A DNA stretch of 59,983 bases, from NCBI GenBank assembly GCA_902761665.1, contig CACWLA010000010.1, positions 1-59,983 of the forward strand, read 5' to 3'. This DNA comes from an uncultured Lachnospiraceae bacterium (GTDB taxonomy: Bacteria; Bacillota; Clostridia; Lachnospirales; Lachnospiraceae). The notes below the pieces were generated by a model. That model was given only the letters and a program-made list of their open reading frames with translations. It had not been told where the DNA came from and made no database searches. The translations under genes and the position numbers were made by a program. Positions 25,341-34,222 of this stretch are shown one piece after another. Each line of letters opens with the position of its first letter. Positions within the stretch are counted from its first letter, which is position 1.

Positions 25341-26318
25341 TCACTGCGCGATGGCTTCGTAGCCGGCAGGCGGGGTCAGGCCCAGCGCGTCGCAGTTCGC
25401 CTTATTGTACTTCTTGGAAGCGGTCGTGTATTCGACGGGCATCTTGGAAATGTCCGCTTCGCCCTTCAGGATGCGGGCGGCCATCTGACCGGTCGTCACG
25501 CCCAGGTCGTAGTAGCTGATGGACAGGGTGCAGACGCCGCAGCCGGCGCAGATGCCTTCCTCGCCGCAGACGGCCGGGACCTTCGCGGGCAGGAGGATGT
25601 TGGCAATGGATTCGGCGTTGTTGGCGGCGGTATTGTCAGTCGGGATGTAGATGACGTCGCTGGAATCCGCGGCTTTCTGCGTCACGGCGGCAAGGTCGTT
25701 GGTGTCGGTAAAGGCAAATTCAGTGCAGTTGAAGCCGAGTGCGGTGAGGGCCTTGCCGACTTCATCGACCTGGTAGCGGGAATTCGCTTCGGCAGAGCAG
25801 AAGAGCAGGCCGACGTTCTTCGCATCCGGGAACCATTCCTTCACCATCGCAGCCTGTGCCTGCAGGTCGGCGAGGTCGGAGGTGCCGGAGACGTTTCCGC
25901 CGACGGTGCCGCTGAAATCAGGAATGTCCAGGGCAACGCCGTAGGCAGTGATCGAAGTGCCGAGGACCGGAATGTCGGAAGTGGCAGATGCGGCAGCCGT
26001 CAGAGCCGGCGTCGCGTTGGCCATGATCAGGTCGACCTTGGACGAAACGAAGCCGTTGATGATCGTCGCGCAGTTGGCGGGCTCGCCCGAGGCGTTTTTC
26101 TCTTCGAATTTCACGCGGCCGGGAAGTTCTTTCTCGAGAGCGTCGCGGAAACCTTTGGTCGCGGCGTCAAGGGCAACGTGCTGGACGAACTGACAGATGC
26201 CGACGGTAAAGGTCTTTTCTTCGGCCGGCGCTGTCGTGGTGGCGGCGGGCTGTGAGCCGCAGGCGCAGAGCAGAGCGGCGAGAATGATTGCGGTAAGGGT
26301 ACGGGTCAGTTTTTTCAT
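25341..26318 (-). CDS. ABC transporter substrate-binding lipoprotein (PF04392, TrpX-like)
   Basis: 325 residues. Lipoprotein signal peptide MKKLTRTLTAIILAALLCAC with the lipidated Cys at about 20. The mature protein has the family features ICQFVQHVALDAATKGFRDA, GLLFCSAEANSRYQVDEV and YDLGVTTGQMAARILKG. Such proteins feed an ABC importer; characterised relatives bind tryptophan, tyrosine or nucleoside-like ligands, and the ligand cannot be told here. No T-box or trp-leader is visible upstream. RBS AGAAGGAG. Confidence 0.9.
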   Translation of the reverse strand: MKKLTRTLTAIILAALLCACGSQPAATTTAPAEEKTFTVGICQFVQHVALDAATKGFRDALEKELPGRVKFEEKNASGEPANCATIINGFVSSKVDLIMANATPALTAAASATSDIPVLGTSITAYGVALDIPDFSGTVGGNVSGTSDLADLQAQAAMVKEWFPDAKNVGLLFCSAEANSRYQVDEVGKALTALGFNCTEFAFTDTNDLAAVTQKAADSSDVIYIPTDNTAANNAESIANILLPAKVPAVCGEEGICAGCGVCTLSISYYDLGVTTGQMAARILKGEADISKMPVEYTTASKKYNKANCDALGLTPPAGYEAIAQ

Positions 26319-26408
26319 AATGGAACTCCTTCTAAAAACAAATGCGGAAAGAGGCGGCAGGATGCTTGGGTTCCGTATGCCGTTCTTTCCACGTTCGATT
26401 ACTTTTAC

Positions 26409-26437
26409 ACTTTAAACCTTTAAAGTTGTGAAGTCAA
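26409..26437 (-). promoter_or_regulatory. Promoter of the TrpXYZ-like ABC operon
   Basis: On the minus strand: TTGACT (26432-26437), 17 bases, TAAAGT (26409-26414). The spacer holds TTTAAAGGTTTAAA, a short repeat that might bind a regulator. Leader about 85 bases. Confidence 0.65.
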
Positions 26438-26554
26438 GTACTTTTTGCTGAAAAATACAAAAAAATATTTCCGCCCGCTGCTTTTTGTGCAGGGTGGATT
26501 TTTCCGCACGATTATGCTAAGATGTCACCGTCGTCGAAAAGAATTGGAGGATTT

Positions 26555-27730
26555 ATGAGTAAGATCTATTATTTTGTCGACTACGAGAACGTTCATGAAG
26601 CGGGGATCACCGGCATGAACAAGCTTCCGAAGGACAGCGAGGTCCATCTGTTCTATTCGCAGAACGCAAACAAACTGAATCTGGATCTGCTGCGCTTCGT
26701 GAAAGCAAAGGTACGGGTCCACAAGGTCAAGCCCGGCAAGCAGTCCCTGGACATGCAGATGGTGAGCTACCTGGGCTACTGCATCGGCGATGAGGACAAG
26801 GAAGGCACTTTTATCCTGGTATCGAAGGACACCGATTACGCGAACACGGTGCTGTTCTGGCGGGAGGAAGGCGTGGAAGTTAAGGTCCAGCCGGCCATCC
26901 TGGAGGAAAAGAACGCAGAAGGAATGGAACGGGCACTGCGGTCGGTGAAGGTCACGCGGCGGGGCAGAAGAGGCGGCAGGAAGACCGCTGCTGCCGTGCA
27001 GGAGACCGTGACGGAAGACGTGAAGGCGGAAGCGCCCGCTGCGGAACCGGTTCCGTCAGCGCCTTCAGTAAAGGAAGAACTTCCTGCGGAAGTACCGGCA
27101 GAAGAGGCTCCTGCGCAGGCTGAAGAAGCCGTCAAGGAGGAGAAGAAGACCTCCCGCCGGGGCAGACGCGGCGGCCGCGGACGGAAATCCCAGTCAGAAG
27201 CCGCCCCTGCGGAAACCGTGAAAGAGCCCGAGGCAGAAACTCCCGCAAGGGAGGGAAAAACGGCAGCGAAAGCCGAGAAGACCGAAAAGCCCGAAGTGAA
27301 GGCACCGGCGGCTAAGGCAGAGAAGGCCGAAGCGAAGACGCCTGCCGCGAAGGCGTCAAAGACCGAAAAGCCGGAGAAGAAAGCTGAGAAGACCGAGAAG
27401 CCGGAGAAGACTGAAGCCAAGCCTCCCGTGCAGAACAAGGCAGTCCCGGACGAACCGGCCAAGGTAACGGTCACGGTGCACGATGTCCCCATGGTGACTC
27501 ACGCGGTCGCGCCGCAGCCCAAGCCGGAAAAGACGGCCTCATCACGCGTGCAGGCAGTGCTTGCTGAGAAGAAAGCGGATGCCGCGGTGGCACGCAAGGT
27601 CGCTTCCATCGTGCAGAAGCACGAAGGCGCAAAGAACAGCCGCCAGGCGGTCTATCTGGAGATCCGCAAGACCTTCGGCCAGAAGATGGGCGTCGATCTG
27701 TACAACCAGATCAAACCGTTATTGCGTTAA
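26555..27730 (+). CDS. NYN/PIN-like nuclease with long disordered Arg/Gly and Lys/Ala linker
   Basis: 391 residues. Residues 1-125 are a NYN (DUF88/LabA-like) domain: YYFVDYENVH (D9), KQSLDMQMV (D66) and LVSKDTDYA (D92, D94) place the acidic metal-binding residues of PIN-type RNases. Two arginine-rich patches follow (RRGRRGGRKT at about 135 and SRRGRRGGRGRKSQ at about 215), within roughly 200 residues of Lys-Ala-Glu-Pro low complexity. A compact helical end (about 345-391) reads ARKVASIVQKHEGAKNSRQ and LEIRKTFGQKMG. Probably an RNA-processing nuclease with an RNA-binding tail. The ATG at 26555 has TTGGAGG; the earlier in-frame start lacks a site. Confidence 0.82.
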   Translation: MSKIYYFVDYENVHEAGITGMNKLPKDSEVHLFYSQNANKLNLDLLRFVKAKVRVHKVKPGKQSLDMQMVSYLGYCIGDEDKEGTFILVSKDTDYANTVLFWREEGVEVKVQPAILEEKNAEGMERALRSVKVTRRGRRGGRKTAAAVQETVTEDVKAEAPAAEPVPSAPSVKEELPAEVPAEEAPAQAEEAVKEEKKTSRRGRRGGRGRKSQSEAAPAETVKEPEAETPAREGKTAAKAEKTEKPEVKAPAAKAEKAEAKTPAAKASKTEKPEKKAEKTEKPEKTEAKPPVQNKAVPDEPAKVTVTVHDVPMVTHAVAPQPKPEKTASSRVQAVLAEKKADAAVARKVASIVQKHEGAKNSRQAVYLEIRKTFGQKMGVDLYNQIKPLLR

Positions 27731-27764
27731 GGCGCAGCCGGAGACAGGACCCGTGAAACACGCA

Positions 27765-27801
27765 AAAAGAGAACGCATCCCTCGGGATGCGTTCTCTTTA
27801 T
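27765..27801 (+). terminator. Intrinsic terminator after the NYN gene
   Basis: AAAGAGAACGCATCC pairs perfectly with GGATGCGTTCTCTTT around a CTC loop. Confidence 0.85.
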
Positions 27802-27854
27802 TTCGGGCACTCATGCCCGGACTGCAGTGACGGATAGGTTATCTTCAGTGAAAA

Positions 27855-28052
27855 TCATAATTTCACGACGTTGACAGCCTGCGGTCCTTTCTCACTTTCA
27901 ACCACTTCGAATTCGACGGGCGCGCCTTCTTCGAGGGACTTGAAGCCTTCCATGCTGATTCCGCTGTAATGAACAAAAACATCCTTGCCGCTCTCGTCAC
28001 AGATGAAGCCGAATCCCTTCTGGTTGTTGAACCACTTAACAGTGCCTTTCAT
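27855..28052 (-). CDS. Cold-shock protein (CspA family)
   Basis: 65 residues: [20 protein letters not shown] with RNP1 (KGFGFI) and RNP2 (VFVHYS), then [20 protein letters not shown]. Single-stranded nucleic-acid-binding RNA chaperone of normal length. The ATG at 28052 is six bases after GGGAGGAA; the ATG four codons earlier lies in the ribosome binding site and is rejected. Confidence 0.95.
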   Translation of the reverse strand: MKGTVKWFNNQKGFGFICDESGKDVFVHYSGISMEGFKSLEEGAPVEFEVVESEKGPQAVNVVKL

Positions 28053-28103
28053 TGTTCCTCCCATGCTTCCTGAAATGATTCTTGCGTTCAGGAAACCTTA
28101 CCT

Positions 28104-28132
28104 ATATTAACACTAAGCGGATAATAAGTAAA
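28104..28132 (-). promoter_or_regulatory. Promoter of the cold-shock gene
   Basis: Minus strand TTTACT (28127-28132), 17 bases, TAATAT (28104-28109). The leader of about 45 bases contains CCTGAA...TTCAGG, able to form a small hairpin. Confidence 0.7.
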
Positions 28133-28209
28133 GCATTTCGGGAAAAATTGCAAAAATGACTTTAAAATATTCATAAACAATTTTTTTGCCCTTCGTTTGC
28201 AGAATGGCT

Positions 28210-28238
28210 TTGACAGAGACTGCACATTTGTGATAAAT
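28210..28238 (+). promoter_or_regulatory. Promoter of tmcAL
   Basis: TTGACA (28210-28215), 16-17 bases, GATAAAT (28232-28238), followed by AGGAGG and the ATG at 28265. Confidence 0.65.
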
Positions 28239-28264
28239 TCCGGGTAAACAGGAGGAACGGTCCC

Positions 28265-29443
28265 ATGACAAGAATTGCCGGCATCATAGCGGAGTACGAT
28301 CCCTTTCACGCAGGGCATGCCTATCATATTGCGGAAACGAAACGCATGACCGGTGCGGACGGCGTGATCTGCGTCATGAGCGGACCTTTCATGCAGCGCG
28401 GAGAGCCGGCGTTTCTGGACAAATACGCGCGGGCGGAAGCGGCAGTCAGGGGCGGCGCCGACCTGGTGCTGGAACTGCCTCCCCGTTTTGCAGCGGCGAG
28501 CGCGGAAGGTTTCGCAAGGGGCGCAGCAGGCCTTCTTGCTGCCTGCGGCTGCGTGACGGACCTTTCCTTCGGCGCGGAAACGGATGACCTGGAGCTCCTG
28601 CGGAAGACGGCAGACGCGCTGTCGGAGGATACGCTTGCGGACGATGCGAAAAACTTCATGAAGGAAGGCAAGTCCTACGCGGCGGCGCTTTCTGCAGCGC
28701 TTGAAGCACGTGACCCGGCCATGGCTGCGGTCATCGCCTCGCCCAACAACATGCTTGCCGTGGAATACCTGAAAGCCCTGAAGACAGCGGACGGGGCTGC
28801 AGGGATCAGACCGCTTGCGGTAAAGCGGATCGGCGCGGACTATCACGACGAAACGTACCGGCCGGAAGGCGCAGACGGCGGACCGGCTGGATTTCCTTCC
28901 GCCTCTTCGATCCGGAAAGCCGTTCTGGAGGGAAGATACTGCGGCGGTCAGGACTATTCCCTCGCCGCAGATCCCGAGATGATGGCTGCCCCGCTTGCGG
29001 CCAAGCTCAGGACTCTCGCCTACACCGGCGCGGACCTTACGGCGTATGAAGACGTTTCCGCCGATCTCGCAGCGCGCATCATGGCCGCAGCCCCGTTTAC
29101 GGGCAGTTTCGGAGAACTCTGTGACCGCGTCGTCACGAGGACTTTCACGCTTGCCCGCGTAAAGCGCGCATTCGTGCATATCCTGCTTGAGATCCGAAAG
29201 GGCGACGTCAGAAAGCCGCCGGCTTACCTGAAGATCCTGGGACTCCGGGAAGGCAGTCCTGCCGTCCGGGCATTCGCAGAAAAGGCAAGGCTTCCGCGCA
29301 TTACGAAGGAGGCGGACGACGGTGCAGGGCTTGCGGAAGACAGCCGTTTTGCGCAGGATCTCTACCATCAGATGGTCTTTGCAGCACACGGGAAAGTGCT
29401 CCCGGACGATTACCGGCGAAGCCCTTTCATCCTGCGAAGATAG
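28265..29443 (+). CDS. tmcAL: tRNA(Met) cytidine acetate ligase
   Basis: 392 residues of the YlbM/TmcAL family, which activates acetate with ATP and acetylates the wobble cytidine of elongator tRNA-Met. The N-terminus RIAGIIAEYDPFHAGHAYHI holds the HxGH nucleotidyltransferase motif (usual form EYNPFHNGH), then VMSGPFMQRGEPAFLDKYARAE, FGAETDD and SPNNMLAVEYLKAL. FPSASSIRKAVLEG is the later family block. Full length, own promoter and terminator. Confidence 0.92.
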   Translation: MTRIAGIIAEYDPFHAGHAYHIAETKRMTGADGVICVMSGPFMQRGEPAFLDKYARAEAAVRGGADLVLELPPRFAAASAEGFARGAAGLLAACGCVTDLSFGAETDDLELLRKTADALSEDTLADDAKNFMKEGKSYAAALSAALEARDPAMAAVIASPNNMLAVEYLKALKTADGAAGIRPLAVKRIGADYHDETYRPEGADGGPAGFPSASSIRKAVLEGRYCGGQDYSLAADPEMMAAPLAAKLRTLAYTGADLTAYEDVSADLAARIMAAAPFTGSFGELCDRVVTRTFTLARVKRAFVHILLEIRKGDVRKPPAYLKILGLREGSPAVRAFAEKARLPRITKEADDGAGLAEDSRFAQDLYHQMVFAAHGKVLPDDYRRSPFILRR

Positions 29444-29473
29444 ATCCGGGGCAGAAAACTTGGCATGTCAGTG

Positions 29474-29502
29474 ATGCGGCAGTTGAAACTGCCGCATTTT
29501 TA
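29474..29502 (+). terminator. Intrinsic terminator after tmcAL
   Basis: ATGCGGCAGTT / AACTGCCGCAT (29474-29497) followed by TTTT. Confidence 0.85.
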
Positions 29503-29546
29503 TGGTATTGTCAACTTGGTATATGCTTTGAAAAGCGAGGTGCTCC

Positions 29547-31634
29547 ATGCGCGATCTAATGCGATCAATAGTAAGATGGCCGGTCTGCTTCCTGATCTGG
29601 ATCCTTTGCGGAACAGGCGTGTTTTTCGTGCTGATGCTTATGGGACAGCCGGGCTGGATCGCTGTTGCAGTGACCGCCGGTGGCGCGCTGATCCTGACGG
29701 TCATCTGGTTCGTCCTGCTGAAGAAGCGTGCAGCAGACTCTCTGGCACAGATGAGCATCGAAACGTCTGAAGGCCTGAAGGACCGCATGATGAAACTTGC
29801 AAATCCTTACGCCCTCATCAGCGGGAACGGCAAGATCGTCTGGCGCAACGAAGCTTTTGATCAGATGCTTGAAGACTACGGCACCGACGCCATGGTCCTG
29901 ACCGATAAGCTGGGCGACATTTTCCCGGACGCGGAGCGATTCTGGACGCGCTGGCTGGAACAGGATGAAGCGGATGAGGAAGAGACGAAAGAGCAGCCGG
30001 AAGCCGTTGCCAGGGCGGTCGCGGCGCAGCAGTCCGAGGAAGGTGAAGCACCGTCCCGGCACTACCTCTCTCTCGGCGAGCGGATCTATGCCGCCGACGT
30101 CCGGCGGGTGGAAGGCGGCGCTGCCTTTGCCGCGCTGATGCTGAGCGACGAGACGGAACATCTGAAGACCCTCATTCAGCTGCAGGACGAGCGAAACGTT
30201 TCCGGCCTGTGCTGCGTTGACAACTTTGAAGAACTGCTGAAGAGTACCGAGAACGAACAGCACAGCCTGCTGTCTGCGATCATCGAACAGCGTATCACCA
30301 AATATTTCCAGAAATACAATGGCATCACCTGCAAGACGGAGCGTGACCGCTTTTATATCTCCATGGATGCCAAGGGGCTCCGGGCAAGTTCGGCGGACCG
30401 CTTCTCACTGTTGTCGGACGTCAAGACGATCAAGCTCGGCAATACGACGCCGGTCACCCTGAGCATTGCTTTCGGTGCTGACGGCGCGAACTACGACGAA
30501 AACCTGGATCTTGCCCGGGCTGCCATGGACCTTGCCCTGGCGCGCGGCGGCGATCAGGCGATCGTCAAGACGCCGGAAGAAGTGGAATACTTCGGCGGCA
30601 AGGCGCTCGGCGAAGCCGCGCTCACCCGCGTCAAGGCACGCGTGAAGGCGCAGGCGCTGCGCGAACTCATGGCCGGCAAGGACCAGATCTTCGTCATGGG
30701 GCACAGCTTTGCCGACAATGACTCCTTCGGCGCTTCCGTCGCGGTCTACCGCATGGCGGCCTCCCTGCACAAGGAAGCACATATCGTGCTGAATAATGTT
30801 TCCTTCTCGGTCCGCCCGCTGTATGAGCGCTTTGAGACCGATCCGAACTACCCGCGCGAGATGTTCCTGAAGAGCGCCGAAGCCGAGAGGCGGATAAAGG
30901 ACAGCGCCCTTGTGATCCTGGTGGATACGAGCCGCGCCGTCATGAGCGACTGCCCCGCCCTGCTGACGAAGACCGACCAGATCGTCGTGATCGACCATCA
31001 CCGCCAGGCATCCGATTCGGTCGCGGCCATCCTGTCCTACGTGGAGCCCTATGCCTCCTCTGCCTGTGAGATGGCTGCCGAGATCATGCAGTACTTCGGT
31101 GAGGAACTTGTGCCGAACGCGCTGGAAGCCGAATCGATCTACAGCGGCATCATCGTGGATACGAACAATTTTGCCGACCGCACGAGCGCGAGGACCTTCG
31201 AGGCTGCCGCATATCTCAAGCGCTGCGGCGCAGACCTCGTGAGAGTCAAGAAGCTCCTGAGGGAGAATTACAACGAATACAAGGCCAAGGCCGACACGAC
31301 CTGCCGGGCTGAGATCTTCATGGACGGCTACGCCTTCTCGGAATGTGAAGCCGAAGGTCTCGACAGCCCGACCATCGTGGGGGCGCAGGCAGCCAACGAA
31401 CTGCTGAACATTTCCGGGATCAAGGCGAGTTTCGTCTTCACGAAACTGAAGGACACGGTCTTCGTGAGCGCGCGTTCGATCGACGAGGTGAACGTGCAGC
31501 TGATCTGCGAACGCCTGGGCGGCGGCGGACATTTGAGTGTTGCGGGCGTGCAGATGAAGGACGTGAGCGTGGAAGAAGCCATGGAACGCGTCAAGGAAAC
31601 GATCAGACTGATGGTAAAGGAAGGTGCGATCTGA
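29547..31634 (+). CDS. gdpP: Cyclic-di-AMP phosphodiesterase
   Basis: 695 residues with the GdpP/YybT layout: two N-terminal membrane helices (about 10-52), a PAS-like domain (about 70-175), a degenerate GGDEF domain (about 180-345), then DHH and DHHA1 domains. The DHH domain has VMGHSFADNDSFGAS (about 382) and VIDHHRQ (about 480); DHHA1 ends with GGGGHLSVAGVQ (about 657). It splits c-di-AMP to pApA and so acts in osmolyte and cell-wall control. The PAS-GGDEF linker (EQDEADEEETKEQPEAVARA) is unusually acidic. Start ATG after GAGGTG; ATGA overlap with rplI. Confidence 0.95.
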   Translation: MRDLMRSIVRWPVCFLIWILCGTGVFFVLMLMGQPGWIAVAVTAGGALILTVIWFVLLKKRAADSLAQMSIETSEGLKDRMMKLANPYALISGNGKIVWRNEAFDQMLEDYGTDAMVLTDKLGDIFPDAERFWTRWLEQDEADEEETKEQPEAVARAVAAQQSEEGEAPSRHYLSLGERIYAADVRRVEGGAAFAALMLSDETEHLKTLIQLQDERNVSGLCCVDNFEELLKSTENEQHSLLSAIIEQRITKYFQKYNGITCKTERDRFYISMDAKGLRASSADRFSLLSDVKTIKLGNTTPVTLSIAFGADGANYDENLDLARAAMDLALARGGDQAIVKTPEEVEYFGGKALGEAALTRVKARVKAQALRELMAGKDQIFVMGHSFADNDSFGASVAVYRMAASLHKEAHIVLNNVSFSVRPLYERFETDPNYPREMFLKSAEAERRIKDSALVILVDTSRAVMSDCPALLTKTDQIVVIDHHRQASDSVAAILSYVEPYASSACEMAAEIMQYFGEELVPNALEAESIYSGIIVDTNNFADRTSARTFEAAAYLKRCGADLVRVKKLLRENYNEYKAKADTTCRAEIFMDGYAFSECEAEGLDSPTIVGAQAANELLNISGIKASFVFTKLKDTVFVSARSIDEVNVQLICERLGGGGHLSVAGVQMKDVSVEEAMERVKETIRLMVKEGAI

Positions 31635-32083
31635 TGAAACTGGTACTGCTGCAGGACGTCAAGTCCCTGGGGAAGAAAAATGATATCGTAACGGTCAACG
31701 ACGGCTACGCGCGGAATTTCCTGATCCCGAAGAAACTCGGCGTGGAAGCGACTGCTGCCAACCTGAATAATCTGAAGGTACAGAAGGAGAACGCTGCGTT
31801 CCAGGCGGCCGAGCAGCTGAAGGCGGCACAGGAACTCGCCTCGAAGATCGGCTCCGTTAAGCTGGAAATGCCGGTCAAGGTCGGCGGCAGCGGCAAGCTG
31901 TTCGGCGCGCTGTCCTCCAAGGAGATCGCGGATGCGATGAAGGAGCAGTTCGGGATCGAAATGGATAAGAAAAAGATCGTTCTGGACGAACCGATCAAGG
32001 AGGTCGGCGAGCGGACCGTTCTGGTCAAGCTGCACAAGGACGTGACCGCAAAACTGGCACTGAACGTTAAGGCACTGCAGTAA
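31634..32083 (+). CDS. rplI: 50S ribosomal protein L9
   Basis: 149 residues: MKLVLLQDVKSLGKKNDIVT with NDGYARNFLIPKKLG is the L9 signature, followed by the long central helix and the C-domain. Starts on the ATGA shared with gdpP and ends on a TAATG shared with dnaB, so the three genes are translationally coupled, in the conserved Firmicutes order. Confidence 0.97.
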   Translation: MKLVLLQDVKSLGKKNDIVTVNDGYARNFLIPKKLGVEATAANLNNLKVQKENAAFQAAEQLKAAQELASKIGSVKLEMPVKVGGSGKLFGALSSKEIADAMKEQFGIEMDKKKIVLDEPIKEVGERTVLVKLHKDVTAKLALNVKALQ

Positions 32084-33426
32084 TGGAAGAGAACCTCATC
32101 AAAAGAATACAGCCGCAGAGCACGGAGGCCGAGCAGACCGTCATCGGCTCCATGATCCTCGACAACGAATGCATCCCGAACATGCAGAACCTCATCTCCG
32201 GGCGGGATTTCTACAACCGCCAGTACGGGGTCCTTTTTGATGCGATCGTCGAGCTGTATACCGAAGGCAAGGCCGTGGACATCCTGACCCTGCAGAACCG
32301 CATGAAGGAAAAGGACGTCTCGCCGGAACTCGCAAGCATGGAATATATGGGCGAACTGATCGCCTCCGTGCCCATTTCCGCGAACGCGAAGTACTACGCG
32401 GAGATCGTGTACGAAAAAGCCCTGCTGCGCCGTCTGATCCATGCGTCCGAGGACGTCGCGAACGAATGCTATGCCGGCAAGGACAAGCTGGAGAAGATCC
32501 TCGAGGACGCTGAGAGCAGCATGTTCAAGGTGCTGAACGAGCGGAAATCTGCGGAGTTCGTCCCAATCGCCGAGATCGCGATGAACGCGCTGGAAAAGAT
32601 CAACGAAGCGTCGAAGACCAAGAACCCGGTCACGGGTCTTGCTACCGGCTTCATCGACCTCGACCGCATGACGACCGGCCTGCACGGCTCCGACTACGTG
32701 CTGATCGCCGCCCGTCCGTCCATGGGCAAGACCGCTCTCGCGCTGAACATCATCCAGAATGTCGTCTTCCGCGACGGCAAGAGTGCGGCGATCTTTTCCC
32801 TGGAAATGTCCAAGGAAGTGCTGATGAACCGTCTGTTCGCGCAGGAGAGCCGCGTGGATGCCCAGAACATCCGGACCGGCAACCTGTCGGACGAAGACTG
32901 GGATAAGCTCCTCGAAAGCGCCGACACCATCGGCCGTTCGAACCTGATCATCGACGATACCCCGGGCATCAGCGTCAGCGAGCTGCGCTCGAAGTGCCGC
33001 AAGTTCAAACTGGAGCACGGCCTGGACCTCGTTGTCATCGACTATCTGCAGTTAATGAGCGGAAGCGGAAAAGGCGGCGAGAATCGTCAGCAGGAGATCA
33101 GTGAGATCTCCCGCGGCATCAAGGCTCTGGCCCGTGAGCTGGATGCGCCCATCATCGCTCTGTCGCAGCTCTCCCGCGCGCCGGAAGCGAGAAACGACAA
33201 GCGTCCCATGATGAGCGACCTCCGTGAATCGGGCGCCATCGAGCAGGATGCCGACGTGGTCATGTTCCTGTACCGTGACGAGTACTACAACAAGGATACG
33301 GATGCGAAGGGCATCACCGAACTGATCATCGGCAAGCAGAGAAACGGCCCCATCGGGACTGTCCGCCTGATCTGGCTGCCGCAGTACGTCAAGTTCGGCA
33401 ACTATGATAAGGACAGAAACGACTGA
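32083..33426 (+). CDS. dnaB: Replicative DNA helicase
   Basis: 447 residues. N-terminal DnaB domain PQSTEAEQTVIGSMILD, RecA-like domain with Walker A ARPSMGKTALALNI, Walker B LDLVVIDYLQLMSG, arginine-finger region MMSDLRESGAIEQDADVVMFLYR. Hexameric fork helicase that pairs with the DnaG primase encoded at 42628. Starts at the last A of the rplI stop codon. Confidence 0.97.
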   Translation: MEENLIKRIQPQSTEAEQTVIGSMILDNECIPNMQNLISGRDFYNRQYGVLFDAIVELYTEGKAVDILTLQNRMKEKDVSPELASMEYMGELIASVPISANAKYYAEIVYEKALLRRLIHASEDVANECYAGKDKLEKILEDAESSMFKVLNERKSAEFVPIAEIAMNALEKINEASKTKNPVTGLATGFIDLDRMTTGLHGSDYVLIAARPSMGKTALALNIIQNVVFRDGKSAAIFSLEMSKEVLMNRLFAQESRVDAQNIRTGNLSDEDWDKLLESADTIGRSNLIIDDTPGISVSELRSKCRKFKLEHGLDLVVIDYLQLMSGSGKGGENRQQEISEISRGIKALARELDAPIIALSQLSRAPEARNDKRPMMSDLRESGAIEQDADVVMFLYRDEYYNKDTDAKGITELIIGKQRNGPIGTVRLIWLPQYVKFGNYDKDRND

Positions 33427-33440
33427 AACGGATAAACAAG

Positions 33441-33486
33441 GCAAAGCGGCAGTTCCGGAGAACCGGAACTGCCGCTGCCTTTTTTT
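33441..33486 (+). terminator. Intrinsic terminator after dnaB
   Basis: A perfect 14-base stem AGCGGCAGTTCCGG / CCGGAACTGCCGCT with loop AGAA and a following T7 tract. Confidence 0.92.
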
Positions 33487-33578
33487 CGGCAATCTTCTCT
33501 GCTGCCCGGATATCGCGAATAATAAGTTGCAAATCAATTTTCGGAAGTAAATTTTCGGGATAATTGACATTTCCGAAA

Positions 33579-33587
33579 TGCTATGAT
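33579..33587 (+). promoter_or_regulatory. Extended -10 promoter deciding the downstream start
   Basis: TGCTATGAT (33579-33587). A TTGACA lies at 33564 but only 12 bases upstream, too close for a normal -35. The in-frame ATG at 33583 overlaps this box, which supports the TTG at 33628 as the true start. Confidence 0.55.
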
Positions 33588-33627
33588 ACCCTTTTCGCAG
33601 AAGACTTCAGCAAAAGGAGAAACGGCA

Positions 33628-34152
33628 TTGGACGAACATGTTGAAATGAATACGGTCCCGGAAATGCAGACACCCCCCGTCATGCAGGCGGAACCGGAAA
33701 AGAGAGAGAATGTTCTTGGGGGCATCGTCGGCGCATTTCTTTTTTCTCTGGCAGGAGGCGTGATCTGGTTCCTGCTGGACATGGTCGGCTTTTACGCAGG
33801 GATCTCAGGCCTGATCGGTGCTGTCTGCGCGATCCAGGGCTACAGGATCTTCGGCGGACGCCTGAGCAAAAAAGGCGTGATCATCGCGGCGGTCATTTCC
33901 CTGCTGGTCCTCGCTCTTGCGTGGTATCTCTGCTTTGCCAAGGATCTGTTCCAGGCGCACAAGGAATGGTATGCCGCGAAAGAAATCGACTATATGCCGA
34001 CCTATGCGGAATGTGTCCGTGCCGGCGGCCTCTGGCTGAAGGAAGAGCCTGAGATAGCGAGGAGCTACCTGCTGAATCTGCTGATTGGCATTGCGCTGGC
34101 GATCGTCGGGTCGGTCCGCTACATCATCAACGCATTTAAGGAAAACACCTGA
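33628..34152 (+). CDS. Uncharacterised membrane protein
   Basis: 174 residues. I choose the TTG at 33628, which has AAAGGAGA at proper spacing; the ATG at 33583 lies in the -10 box. An acidic, methionine-rich N-terminus (DEHVEMNTVPEMQTPPVMQA) precedes four hydrophobic segments: GGIVGAFLFSLAGGVIWFLL, then MVGFYAGISGLIGAVCAIQG, VIIAAVISLLVLALAWYLCF and, at the end, LLNLLIGIALAIVGSVRYII. No family recognised with confidence. Single gene with its own promoter and terminator. Confidence 0.75.
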   Translation: MDEHVEMNTVPEMQTPPVMQAEPEKRENVLGGIVGAFLFSLAGGVIWFLLDMVGFYAGISGLIGAVCAIQGYRIFGGRLSKKGVIIAAVISLLVLALAWYLCFAKDLFQAHKEWYAAKEIDYMPTYAECVRAGGLWLKEEPEIARSYLLNLLIGIALAIVGSVRYIINAFKENT

Positions 34153-34163
34153 TCAACAGGAAT

Positions 34164-34205
34164 AAGAAAACGGCCGGGTCCGAAAGGACTTGGCCGTTTT
34201 CTTGT
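34164..34205. terminator. Bidirectional terminator between convergent genes
   Basis: AAGAAAACGGCC / GGCCGTTTTCTT with inner GTCC/GGAC. Serves the membrane protein (plus) and the ABC exporter operon (minus). Confidence 0.85.
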
Positions 34206-34222
34206 TCTCCGGAAGACCGGAA

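Noticed and set aside
26319-26554. T-box or tryptophan leader before the TrpX-like gene
   Set aside because: No T-box core (AGGGTGGNACCGCG-like) or leader peptide is visible; only a normal promoter with a TTTAAA repeat.
26930-27430. Possible DNA repeat array
   Set aside because: The periodicity comes from Lys-Ala-Glu-Pro codons of the NYN protein's linker; units are not conserved in DNA and there are no spacers as in CRISPR.
33564-33587. Promoter with TTGACA and TATGAT before the membrane protein gene
   Set aside because: The spacing is only 12 bases; I keep just the extended -10 box.
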